Positions 49,540-61,229 of a stretch of DNA of 64,000 nt are shown piece after piece. The first letter of the stretch is position 1. The number at the start of each line of letters is the position of its first letter. Source of the DNA: Trichobilharzia szidati (lineage: Eukaryota > Platyhelminthes > Trematoda > Strigeidida > Schistosomatidae); assembly GCA_944472155.2 (NCBI GenBank), contig OX235272.1, forward strand, positions 79,614,020 to 79,678,019. The letters run 5' to 3'. The notes under the pieces were generated by a model. That model did no database searches. It worked only from the letters and a program-made list of their open reading frames with translations, and was not told where the DNA came from. Position numbers and translations under genes: made by a program.

Positions 49540-50512
49540 TGACTCTTCATCTCACAATGTGGAGAATGCACATCTCTCCTATCTACCCTCACGAGCACTT
49601 CTACACCATATCTTCACATTTCTTTGGATACCAGGGCAGCCTGAACAGCCTTGTAAATTGTACGAACACTCCACCACTCTGTATTCTGTTTTTAATTGGA
49701 GAAAATGTATGGGTTGAATGCATTCCCGAAGGCTTTCACCAGCCTGCTGTGCCATTTTGCCTATCCTGTTCAAGCGAAAAGTAACGTTTTTCATATGTTT
49801 TGTATATTTTTGTGCGATGAAGTTTCTGTGGCAGTTTAATTGCCTTCCTGTTGCAGGGTGACTAACCCAACGTCCAAAATTCTCACTTTTCCCTTGCCTT
49901 CCGAACGCCCAGAAATGTAAAGAGATGTAAAGAAGGTGAGGTTAGCCATCGAAAAGATGAGCAGATAATTGTCACCATCAATCACATGAGTGATATTTCA
50001 TCACTACTTCTTTATCAAACAATACAGGAAGCATGAAACCAGCACTCATAAATCAGAATAGAAATTTCCGAGACAGAAGTAATTTTCAGTCACTGTATTA
50101 TGCTGTCAAACCATCTTATTCTACTTCAAAACGACTCGAACCACTAATGTTATCAGTATCACTACAGTCTTACTGACATTCATAGTGTTTCTAATTTCGA
50201 CAATAAAACACCCACGCATTTTCATCTTCCATCGCAAAGTAACCGTGAACGCAACTTATACTTATGACACTTAAACGTTTGTTCTCCATCCCATATCAAG
50301 TCAATCACTCAGTCACAAACGTCGAATAAACAATAAGGCACATTTTTACTGATGTCACTGGTATAAATAGTTGTATTTCATCACTATCTCATCACCCTGC
50401 AATATGGAAAAGTATAAAATGAAGACTAGTGAATCAGGAAATGAGTACATCAAAAGTGGCTTAAGGTAATCATTTCTCCACAGGTGAGCAGCCATGTGAA
50501 GTAGGCGTATTA

Positions 50513-51059
50513 TCACTGCAATCTGTTTGAGCATTGACCGTCGACACATTTATCAGAACAACACTGTTCATCACTTGTACAGAAAAACCTGGCTTGATAA
50601 CACTGGACACAAATAAAGCCACTTGTATTCGTCTGTCTGCACTTTGCCGACCAACAGCAGTTCCGTGTAGTTATGCATGGTTCACCTTCAGCTGAACAGC
50701 CTTGGACGTCAACTGAAATGTAGAAAATGGAAAGAGATATAGACACAAAATTACAAATTGTTCATGTGCATGTGTGTGCGTGTGCGAGTGTGTGAGGGAG
50801 TTATGCAGTGAGTGAATGAGTCAGTGAGTGGGTGAGTGACTAGGATGATGTTGGTGGTGGTGGTTGGATGAGGTGAAGATTAGTTGAGAGGGTTAACAAG
50901 TGGTTGACTTGAGTGAAGTGACACTGTGATGAATTGTGAATGTGTACACAAGTGATGGCTGATTTACGAATGTTGACTACGAAAGGATAAGTGACACTTA
51001 CCATTACTGTGTAGCAGGATGACGAGGGAGAGTAACACAGCTGACACCTTCCACACCAT
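50513..51059 (-). CDS. Secreted double cystine-knot-like (knottin) peptide, right copy
   Basis: Minus strand, exons 51002-51059 (58 nt) and 50513-50712 (200 nt), intron 289 nt with GTAAGT donor and TTTCAG acceptor. 85 residues: signal peptide (VSAVLLSLVILLHS) and the same 12-cysteine double framework, spacing C-x6-C-x5-CC-x4-C-x9-C then C-x6-C-x5-CC-x3-C-x4-C. Compared with the left copy every cysteine is kept. The first loop of the second module differs most (YQARFFC against FLEGIYC), and the tail is CSNRLQ against CTRGIRG. Conserved scaffold with variable loops is usual for knottins. Faces the left copy across the spacer. Confidence 0.8.
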
Positions 51060-51121
51060 ACTTGATCTGCTCAGTGTATACTTGAAAGAATTGAATTGAA
51101 CTCGCGTTCACTTTGTCTGTG

Positions 51122-51165
51122 TTTTATATATACTGGTGTCATCGAGTGATTACGTGACAAGTGCA
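51122..51165 (-). promoter_or_regulatory. Promoter block of the right intact knottin gene
   Basis: Minus-strand TATATAAAA box (51122-51130) and upstream CGATGACACCAG with TCACGTAATCA; same block as at 38509-38552. Confidence 0.65.
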
Positions 51166-52817
51166 CTAATCAACCGCTTTGAATTAATCTGTGTTTCCGT
51201 GTTAGTTTTATTGAGCAGGGATTAAGCAAGAATTCGTTATTTCTTCATCATTTGATGTTGCGTGGTATCATGTGAATAGTGAATCATGTGATTATCTCAT
51301 GTCAGTTGTTAAGTGGTTTCTGTGATATTTTTGAATGAATTTTATAGCTGTGTGTAAATGACTCAGGTCTTGTGAAGATGATTTTTAATTTCTTCGTAAA
51401 CTTCAAAAAGCGTAGAAGGAATGCTCAGCATTTCATCGAACATTTTCATATGCAGGGGACATCTATTTTATATGTATTTTGGGGCATGCTGAATTTACTT
51501 CGACACTTTCTGAATACTTCCACGTTTGTCTGCTGCGTTTATATGCATCCGAGATATTGACATTGTGAATTATTTACTCTACACAGTGTGTGCGAATGAT
51601 CCTGCACAAATTATCCTTCCGTATATCAGGAAATACCCAACAGCGTCCTTCACATGTCGGAAGCTTCACTCATGCTTGTTATTCGCATTCTTACCACGAT
51701 TTGTCGACACTTTGGTATGAGATTATCACCTTGTCATTAACAATCCACTTAACTGAGTTTCATTCACAATTTCACACACTGTCTTCAGCATTATTCGTAT
51801 TCGTAGCTGCACAGAGTTTTGAGTAGTAATTTGATAAGTAGAATGTTTTTGGATAAATAAATGTTCACTCAGTAGATACCCTTTCATTTATTTAATAAAT
51901 CGCTGTGATTAGTTCTGTTTCCAGTGGTCTTTTGGTAATTTGAATAATGAGGAGATTTGATCAAATACAACCTTGTTCACTCAAATATTCTGTTCAAATT
52001 TCAGTCGCAACAAATATTAGGATGAGCTGCTGAATACGACACGGTGAACCTGAAATGTTGACCTTTTGAGAAGATATTTTGAACCAATGGACCGGTAGCA
52101 CTAGCAAATGATCTGAATCAAATGTTTGATTCGAATGGCAGATGAAACACTGAGGAGTATTGTGTATGGATTTCATATATTTACTCTGATCTAAGCATCT
52201 CTCAATGTTTATTTGACTGAATCCTTCTCCATGTTTGCTATGAATATACCTGCGAATATGCATATATATATATATATACTTGTGAAGCATTGTGCCTCTT
52301 CTTTATATCCTCTAAATTTAATTAAGGTAACAATCATTGATATAGTATCATTTGTTACTAGTGACGTTTGATCGGAGACTTCCAAAACTTGACTTCCTAA
52401 AGGTGAGTAGTTGAAGAAACTTTATACGGTCTGTATCTGTGATGACGTCAATGAGTAAGTAGATTGCATTAAACATTATCGAAATGGTCAAAAGTATTGA
52501 GGTGTTGAATGAAGTGAAACGGGTCCGTTTTGCCGATTCGATTGACTGTCGGAAAACGTAGTCTAAACTTTCCACCATCCAACACAAAACTTTGCATTGT
52601 GATGAATTTGTAATTTGAGTTTGTCAAAATCTTTGTGAAATTTCGCTAGCTCATAAACACAGGTTAGACATCACAGTATTGTAGGTGGAATGATCTACAA
52701 AATGATTTCTGAGAAGAATTGATGGGGAGTAAGAGATTCGTTGTCCACTTGAGTTAGTGCTTTGCTGCAAATACATTAGGCTACTGTAAATTGTTTCCCG
52801 CTGTCTCCGTACAGTGA

Positions 52818-52997
52818 AAGGATCCACCGTCACCGCATGCAAAGCTGTTTTCCAGTGGAGGAATGTGATGTAACGAATCGAGGATACATGTTCGAATGTA
52901 TCACAACTGCTAGTCGTGTTCCGCTCAGCGACAAACTACGTCACCATTATTATCTCCGTTTCGTGGTTTCACCTGTAGATCCACTACACAAGTAGCT
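52818..52997 (+). pseudogene. Candidate terminal exon, copy 3 of 3 (frameshifted)
   Basis: Same sequence as 42284-42478, but lacks 13 nt after the first few codons (GTCAC directly followed by CGCATGC), which shifts the frame. The downstream part still reads SPVDPLHK-stop in the old frame. Confidence 0.5.
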
Positions 52998-53841
52998 GAA
53001 AATACAGCATTGACCAGCGTGGTATTTTGTTGTTTGTTCAATGAGAGTTTGTCCAAATTTTTCACAACCCATGGAAATCAGAAACTGTAGTCTGACAACT
53101 GACAGTTGGCCAAAATCGTACCTGTTGATCACATCTTTCCGTTTTGTTTGTGCACTATTAGCTCAATACTGTTGAGGTACAACTTGCAACAGTGATGTTT
53201 TGATCAGTCGTGAATGATGGTTTGAAAGTTTAATGAATCAGTGTGTGTATCGAAGAGGAAGCCAACAACAGCACTTCATAATTCCGATTTTCATTTCAAA
53301 TTGTCTGACCGACTTTAATACGAAAATTCTCATTGTGAGGTTCAACATTTCACAATGTTCATGCTTGGAATAAGAAAAAAGGAATGAAAAACCTTACAGA
53401 AACAAAAATACGCAGATATGTATTGGACACAGAATAATCACATGAAGAGAACTGATCATTCATTGAATGTGGGAGATCGAAAGCAGTGGACGCACCTGCA
53501 TCACTGACAACGAGTTCGCGTCGTTTCACTAGAAGTCTTCAGACTTTGGTACTAGGCTTCTTGGGGACTCCGAATTATCGGTCACTACGTCTCTACGTGA
53601 CTCACAGCAACGGACGAAATTTTCGTGAGTGGATGGTACATTTTGATTTGAACACCTCATATCACTTCAAAAACTTATCCCATAACGACCAACCTTGACC
53701 GTCGGAGAAGGTGAGGGCTTGGCACGTGTTAAACATATCTAAGCCATCTGAATCGATGCAGCTTCTTAATGTCAAATACTGATGTACACAATGGATGGGT
53801 GATTTGCGAGTGTTGACTATGAAAGAAGAAGTGATACTTAC

Positions 53842-53899
53842 CAGTATCGGGTGGCAGGAGGACTATTAAGAGTAACACAGCTGACAGCTTCCACACCAT
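53842..53899 (-). pseudogene. Knottin-family signal exon, right mirror copy
   Basis: 58-nt exon starting MVWKLSAVLL, donor at 53841, promoter block at 53964-54008. As on the left, a LINE tail (53480-53770) replaces the rest of the gene. The hydrophobic core differs (LIVLLPPDT against LIILLHNT). Confidence 0.7.
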
Positions 53900-55789
53900 A
53901 CTTGATCTGATAGGTGTATACTTCAAAGAATTGAGTTGAATTTGCGTTTACTTTGTCTGTGTGTTTTATATATACTGGTGTCATGGAGTGATTACGTGAC
54001 AAGTGCACTACTCATCAGCTTTGAATTAATCTGTGTTTCCGTGGTTCCTCATTATGCTCAGGGATTAACTGAGAAATTGTGATCTCTGCACCATGTGATT
54101 TTGTGTATTGTTATGAGAAATGTGAATCAGCAGATGGGCACATTTCATTTATTTAATGGATTCTGTGAATTCATTCTATGACTGCGTGTTAGTTATTCAG
54201 GTTTCGTGAGGTTAATTAGCAATTCTCGGGGACGCCAAATGAGCAGTCACCACATATCCACGTGACTCACAGCAACAGACGAAATCTTCGTGAGTGGATG
54301 ACACTTTGTAGTTTGAACACCTCCTACCACTTTGCGACCATATCCCATGACGACTATACCTAGTCGTCGGAGAATGTGAAGTTTTGGTATGCGTTACACA
54401 TTTCTTAGCCATCTAAATCGACGCAGCTTCTTAATCTTAAATACTCATATACCCTACTCACTTAACCTGATATTATTATTTCACCTGACACGAGAATCGG
54501 AAGTAGAACACCCGTGCTCAAACTCAGTCTCATAAATTTCACTATCAATGACCACAACAAACAACCAGCAGCACTCACTTATTTCCATCGATGATCTGAT
54601 ATCACGTATACGTCAAATGTGAAACACGTTGGTAAATGTCACACATAATTTTATTGTCAATGCTGCGATATCATAAATAGTTAGTGTATTGTCACTGAAA
54701 CAACTCATCGAATATTTGAATTTGTCAACACGCTGAATCACTTCAACCACCATCTGTGAATTGGAAGTTCGTGCACTGTCCCTCTGCATCATCATCGTCA
54801 TGACCTACATTTGACAAAGACTAGTCTCATGCCTAACATACCAAGATATCTGTCTCAAGAGTTCAGGATATTTAAACCATTTTCTCTTCAAAGAGATATA
54901 TACTCTGTGTACATTATATTGAGGAGAATACTGGTTGGAAAATGTTGTTGAATGATGGTTAGATGTTGCACTTCATTTAGTAATGTATCGTGCATGCTAG
55001 CATAATGAACCTCTTGCTCATGCGAAAAATGCTCCTCACAAAACATGTTCCAACTGAAATGATAACCTTTCATTTGATTGATATCATGACACAATAGACA
55101 AAATATGAGTCTCTATGTGTTTGTGAGCGTCTCTCGATACGAGCATTTCCAAAACATGTTCAGCTGAATGGTTGTTGTACTATAAAATGTATTCACTATC
55201 ATGTGGTGAATATGAAACGGAACTCAGTATGAAAGAAAGTGAGATTTCAGAGAATGTAATGTTCACCTGTGCATATTTTTGGAATGCCTAATTCTTGAGA
55301 GGTACATGCATAATCACACCATATTTCTCCTACATCGCCATTTTCTACAAACGGATAAGCAACACAGAGTGATTTGTCGAGTTCACGAGTTCATTGAACA
55401 TGCAGTCAGTTAATGATTTGTAAGGCAATGCTTCACGCTGTCCGAGTTCCATTATTTCACGATACGCAATCACTTCTACACTGATGAAATCTCGAAATAA
55501 ATGAATCTAACCGAACTACCATCTTCTAACTGGTAATGTTATTGGCCACTGTTAACAATTATCAGAGAGCGATAATATAAATACGAGAATCATGATGTCA
55601 CTTGATTACAATTCATCCGTACATAATTCGATTGTTGAGCGCAGTTGTTTGTGTTTGTGTCGGCGTTGATGTTGGTGTTGTACTGGGGTTGTGGGTTGTA
55701 TCAGTTTTGTGTGATTTTGTAGTTAGTGGTTCTATTATTCTGTTGTTGTGAGTTAATGTCAGTCGCTTGTGTTGTTAACTTTGTATATG

Positions 55790-56330
55790 GTAGGCGACAT
55801 ATGTAATAGTGATAATACTATTAGTAATAGTAGAGTAATAGTATTGTTGATTCCCTATGCTTTCTATTACGAGCACATAATCTTTTGTATTGACTTCTGG
55901 TTACACCAGATGAGATACAGCAAGAAAGATAGGGGCGTTGATTTCCAGTCAATATAGACTAACGCCATTTCTCGCATGAGTTTGGATCTCCATTAACGTA
56001 TGCGGTGACATGCTGACTACAATATTCATGTTTACTGACTGGTCGCTGAGGATGACGTTTACGCCTAAACGAGAAGTCAGGAGTTTGGTATTTTGATGGA
56101 TTAAGCATAAGACCATTCAGCTTAGACTACTGACTGACAGCCGACAAAAAGCTATTCAGTTTGCAATAGTCTGACTGTGACTTGACAGGAAACGAGACGT
56201 TCAGATCATCAGCGTATTTGATGAAGTTGATTTCATTAGGATGAGGTGAGTCATGCAGAAAGAGAAAAATAAGGAAAGTCATGAGATCAGCATTCCGAGG
56301 AACAACAGCTTTATTAAGCAATCAAAGCAG
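55790..56330 (-). mobile_element. CR1-like LINE fragment, right mirror copy
   Basis: Reads NEINFIKYADDLNVSFPVKS and LMLNPSKYQTPDFSF on the minus strand; partner of 34030-34500. Stops throughout. Confidence 0.7.
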
Positions 56331-56763
56331 AGGAAGATTCACCCTTACACTCAGCATAATGCATTCTATTTGAGATATACGAATGCAACCAGTGAACATT
56401 TCAGGCCTCAGTTTGCTTAAGATAGAGCTTATTCAACAATTCTGAAACCATAGGGGAAATTTTGACAACTGGTGAATTCATATCAAATATCGATAATCAA
56501 CTCCCAGAGTTTCAGTGATGGGAAATGAAATACTTCTATCTATGACAGGATTCATTCAACTCGTTCGATAAGGACGTGTATGAATGATGGGACTGTCTGT
56601 TCGCTATAGTATTCGTATGTGGGGGAGGCAAAATTCCATTTACTGTCATCGGTTACAATACTCATTAGATGTGACACTGAACAAAATTCACATCTTTATT
56701 TGATCACAAATGAAGCTGATTTCATTCTTATGAATATCAGCAAGAGCATAATTTGAAAACCCT

Positions 56764-56985
56764 ATGAGCAGAGGCAAACATAATCAGGTAACTGTCAATG
56801 ATGTCGTCAGCTATCTGAGGACATGGATGAAGGACCATCGCAAATCAAACGAAGAAGACGAAATGCTGAGCATTCTGTCTACAATTCGTGACGTTTGCCA
56901 ACAAATTATTGGTTACCTACACGAAACTCAAACCACATACACACAACTACAGAATATATTCAAAAGTATCACAGAATCCACTTAA
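56764..56985 (+). CDS. Hypothetical small hydrophilic protein, 73 codons
   Basis: ATG-initiated frame starting MSRGKHNQVTVNDVVSYL, charged and probably helical in the middle (HRKSNEEDEMLSILSTIRDV), ending SITEST-stop. No signal peptide. The left-arm partner (about 33600-33780, -) has ATA for the start and one in-frame stop. Pieces of the same frame lie upstream of both intact knottin genes (38233-38334 +, 51363-51443 -) and near 36130-36170. It therefore looks like a once-real gene that was duplicated together with the knottin locus, always 5' to it on the same strand. Bases CAG-GTAACT at the eighth codon could also be a splice donor. Function unknown. Confidence 0.35.
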   Translation: MSRGKHNQVTVNDVVSYLRTWMKDHRKSNEEDEMLSILSTIRDVCQQIIGYLHETQTTYTQLQNIFKSITEST

Positions 56986-57121
56986 CAAGCGAAATGAGAC
57001 AATCTACTGATTCACATTTCACATGACAATGCAAAACATCACATGATGCAGAAATCATGAATTCTCACTTAACCCTTATGCATGAAAAGTCACACGCAAC
57101 ACAGGTTAATCAAAAGAGGAT

Positions 57122-57240
57122 GAGTAGTGCACTAGTCACGTACACACTCGATGACACCAGTATATAACACACACACACCCACACAGAGAAAAGTGAACGC
57201 AAATTCAACTCAATTCACTGAAGTGTATATCGTAATGGTG
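57122..57240 (+). promoter_or_regulatory. Relic knottin-gene promoter, right copy
   Basis: GTGCACTAGTCACGTACACA, CGATGACACCAG and TATATAAC, then a decayed signal exon that starts ATGGTGAGAATCAATGTCTG and hits TAG after 12 codons. Partner of 33406-33450. Confidence 0.5.
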
Positions 57241-59089
57241 AGAATCAATGTCTGGAAACTGCTGTTTGCATAGATCACAAGTGTTTCCAATGCGAACATT
57301 CATTCGATTTTTATTTTGTGTGAAATTTATTTTGCCATATTCACGGTACGTTTTCGTGTACTTGTAGGAACATTGATGCTCTGTATTATCATGATGACGC
57401 TTAGCGTGTCATAAGTGGTAGGTGTTTTGCTAGTTATATTCTGATGGAAGATGCAAAATTGTGTAGGTGTTTTATTTTCGAAATGAGAATTGCTATGAGT
57501 GATTCCAGAAGTATTGCGTTCAGTGTTGAAATACGACAGAACGTCAGTATGGGTATGTTCAAAAATATAATATAAGTGATGTTAGCATTTCACGGTGTTA
57601 CATGAAAACTGAATCTGCGATTCGTTCGTATTGTGATCCACTCCTGTTCATTTCATACTATCTGTATTGTTTTGTTATGGCCTCCATTTCTCTTCATTGA
57701 GATTCTTCCCATCACTTCATCTCACAGAAGTCATCATTCCCAGGTACTACGTATGAACAGTTGTCTGAAGAACACGTTGTTTGTTGATTATTCTTAGTAG
57801 GATTGGTAGTGTTTCTCGATATTTTAGTGGTAGTGTTAATATCAGTAGGAACATTCATTCTGTATTCAATTGATTGTCTTGCTATTTGTTGTACAATAAG
57901 CTGCAGATTTAGACATGGACAAATTTTGTTAGTGAATGTAACACTTTAAGGGTAATGGAATCTTTGAATTATCGAATTTCCTAAAGACTTATCATTCAAA
58001 ACACCATTGTCTGTATGAGCGTCACTTCTGTTAAGATGTTTTGTGTTATCTCCCGCAAGTAAACAATCAAACGATTAACAGCCATTCCGTCATGTATTTT
58101 TGTTCTCCGCGTATGAACATTCTTTGATTTCAATCACGCTGCAATTACTACCGATTAATATGACGATGTGTAAACCAACACTACTACCACTATACAAGGA
58201 GATTTGTTTTCAAGTCATTTCGCTAGTTTGCACATTACCTCATTATCTATGTACTGGAGATGACTTGGATAAGAGAGATAACTAATTCCAAAACTGAACG
58301 AATTCATAACGAACAGAACTATTATCAGTCATTTTTAACGTGCTTGATTATGAATCACATCGGAAATTGTATATTATTGTTAAGGGAGCTTTACATACAA
58401 TGTCGAATATCATGCTTAGCTTATAACTAAGCATGCATCAATATTACTACTGAACCAACGAGGACGGTTGTTGGGGGCATTGAAGTTTCGTTTGGCACTA
58501 CAAACAAGTTATTTGCTCTGATTTTGTTGCAGATGTTCCATAGACCGTGGTACTTGACTCATATAGTAAATTATTTGTATGTAAGTGCAATTAAGCAGCT
58601 AAGTCACTCAAAATGAAGTCTTCTCTGAACTGTTTGTTCTAATGTCTATTCATGAGCGAGCAATTTTCGTTGAGTGAGATTAAATCCACCAAGAGACTCA
58701 ATGCAATCAGCGCCTCAGTGTCCTTCAGATAGTGACTAAGTTTCATTAGCGTGAGTCATTTCAAAGAGGACCTCAAGATAATGGAAAGATTCACTGGTTC
58801 TACTGTGAAACATGATACGCTGTCTTCATGGATGACGGAATTACATCTATTTGCCTCGAATATCTGCAGCAAACAGTAAGTGGACAAGTGAAGGTAGATA
58901 TGATTATCATTGATTTGTGAGGGGGCGAAATAGAATTTGATATCTAGTCCTGATATTCATGTTATGACAAGAATTCAAGATATGTAGGTATATAAGGACA
59001 AGACTTAACTAAGAACAGTGAAGTATATGAATTATGGTGGTCCACGTTTGGTAAACATGAAGTGCGGCGACCATGTAATATTCTTCATC

Positions 59090-59350
59090 AGTTCTTCATT
59101 TTACTCCTCTAATTTCCGAGTGGAACATAGTGATTCAAGCTACAGGCTTGGAGTTTCGGTGTCAGAAGTGTATATTTTACGGGATGGGATTGATAGTCTC
59201 ATGTCAAACCTTCCTTTCCTACCAGTCGTATTAATGGCTTAGCGAAGTAAAGCAGAAGTGCATCGGTGGCTGGAGATCGAACTGCGATTCACATGCGTGT
59301 TCGGCGAGCATCCTAACGCTGTGCCACCGACGAACTGCTAATTGCAACAT
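59090..59350 (-). mobile_element. tRNA-headed SINE, family 3, mirror copy
   Basis: Minus-strand partner of 31217-31455, with CCACCGA ends and AGTTCGATCTCC B box. Confidence 0.55.
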
Positions 59351-59829
59351 CAAATATGCGAATGGGAAAACTTATACCTCGATTACATAGAATTACCTAC
59401 TGTCGAAGAAGTGCTAAGCTATATCATACAGAAACTTGATTTTTTGATCCTGTGGTGTATGCTACCAACAAGATTTATACGTATTATATACCAATTCTCC
59501 AACATACAAATATAAATACATGGTTTAAAATGTATGCGAATTCTCTTTAGGAATATCTAGATAGTGAAGAGATGGATGTAATGAAGGATGCATGTGATGA
59601 AACAACATGGTAGGCATGAAACGAAGGCATCAAGGTGAAAACAGGAGATAATGTAGTACAGTATCGAAGATTCTATTATGTGGTAAGTTTATTTTGCCCA
59701 CATCCGTAAATCGAGTTGCTAAATAATAATTCCGTCACCAAACACTCTCCTCTTTCTCCATCGCAGTACTTTTAATTGTGCATCACTTGATCAAAATTGT
59801 GACTAGTTGTGCATATGCATACGCGCCAG

Positions 59830-60000
59830 GCTCTCTAGTGGAATCCATATGTTAAACGATGAGTGGGTCTTCCTAGAGTGACATGCAGGAGATCGTGTGA
59901 AGTAGAGATGAGCGGATATTTTCAAACGCTGACCCAGCTGAAGAGTACGGTAGAGAATACAACAAAGTGGAGATGTGTTGTTGACACACTATGTTTCACT
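59830..60000 (+). mobile_element. RTE 3'-end fragment, mirror copy
   Basis: Partner of 30575-30745; same RTE tail as 3390-3570 in inverse. Confidence 0.5.
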
Positions 60001-60600
60001 TGGAACTCAAGAGAATAATAATTATAGCATCATGAATCTCTTCTTACAATATATCGACGTCGGTTTGAGTTAGATGTTAATGTTACCTGATTGCACAACG
60101 CGTCGGGGTTAGAAGATACGTGCTGAAGAATCTTAATAAAGTGATAACACCATCATGTGGATGTAGAGATCAATCTAAACAATATGTGAATTGAGTGTCA
60201 TGTATTGTACTGGGAGGATACCATTGAACAAATGACAAGCAGTTGATCATACAGTGTTTCTTCAAACTTGAAAATAAAGTTTCAATGTAGCTATGGGACA
60301 CACACTATTGATCAGTGTGAAAATGTTGAAATGTTTCAAATCCATCACTGCTGTATGATGGTCACACTGAGGTGACAGAATCAATGAACGGTCACTTCCC
60401 TACCTTGAAGTCAGTCAGTCTCATTATCACTCTACCACAAATGTCAAAGCTAAGAGAAGCAACTCACTTCAAAATGGGTAACTCGTGATGCATCTGTTGT
60501 GTACTCATTTCCATAAGCAATACGATCTACATCAATTCGCAAACGATATCATGAGAGCATTCGGAAAAGCTCACGTATCTTGATTTTTATCAACAAATAA

Positions 60601-60807
60601 GTGACAGTGAGAGTGAACAGAAGAGGAAAATTTGTGAGAGGATTCATTCACCATATATTAAGCGGCGAACAATGTAATTGTCAATCCGTACACACTTTGG
60701 TGGACAGACATGAATTGTTTCACCATTACGGTGAAGAATATGGGCATTATAGTGAGATGTTTCAATATGACTTAGGTCTGTTTAATACAATAATAACAGC
60801 TGAATAA
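60601..60807 (+). other. Open frame with preserved end in both arms
   Basis: 68 codons ending EYGHYSEMFQYDLGLFNTII-TAE-stop. It opens with a GTG-type codon context, so the start is unsure. The left arm (about 28340-28420, -) keeps the last 25 codons open as ECGHYGEMFQYYVGLFETVI-TAE-stop. The changes I can see there are all amino-acid replacing. An AATAAA overlaps the stop. Could be a fast-changing small protein end or chance. Confidence 0.2.
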
Positions 60808-60882
60808 AGCAAGATACAACAATCATTTGCTTCATTAGTTTCTCATTAGCTGCACGCAGACTAAGGAAATTATTAAATGGAT

Positions 60883-61190
60883 TTACAGGTGAATTTTAAA
60901 ATACTTTCTTATCCAATAAGACATTCGAATCAGTATCCGTTGTGTGACGAGAAGTAATTCGAAATTATCTGACATGTATATGAGCATTTCGAGGAATAAA
61001 AAATGAGTCGCGCTGACTGAACATTCGAGAGTTGATTTGTTTATCTGTGTGGATTGAAGCACGTAGTGGACAATCGGAAGTTCGTGTGAGAAGAAGGTGT
61101 TGACGGATTCACTGTGGTGTGAATGTGTATTTCTATAGTCTCTCTTTATGGAGTCGTCAGTGAATACAGTGTCTGATATCATGCTCTCCA
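60883..61190. repeat. Fragment of FLP repeat unit
   Basis: Direct match to about 8370-8560, 22350-22540 and 26750-26990. Marks where the palindrome ends and FLP-cluster sequence resumes. Confidence 0.7.
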
Positions 61191-61229
61191 AAGTTGATAA
61201 TACAGGTTTTCATAAAAAGAAATCCAAAC

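Larger units (their letters stand above)
50330..60880. repeat. Right arm of the large imperfect palindrome
   Basis: Reverse-complement partner of 28220-39725. Shorter than the left arm at its outer end (60220-60780 against 28340-30350). Stretches without a supported gene: 51450-52810, 54810-55790, 57250-58090 and 58290-60590. An (AT)n run lies at about 52259-52278. Confidence 0.8.
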
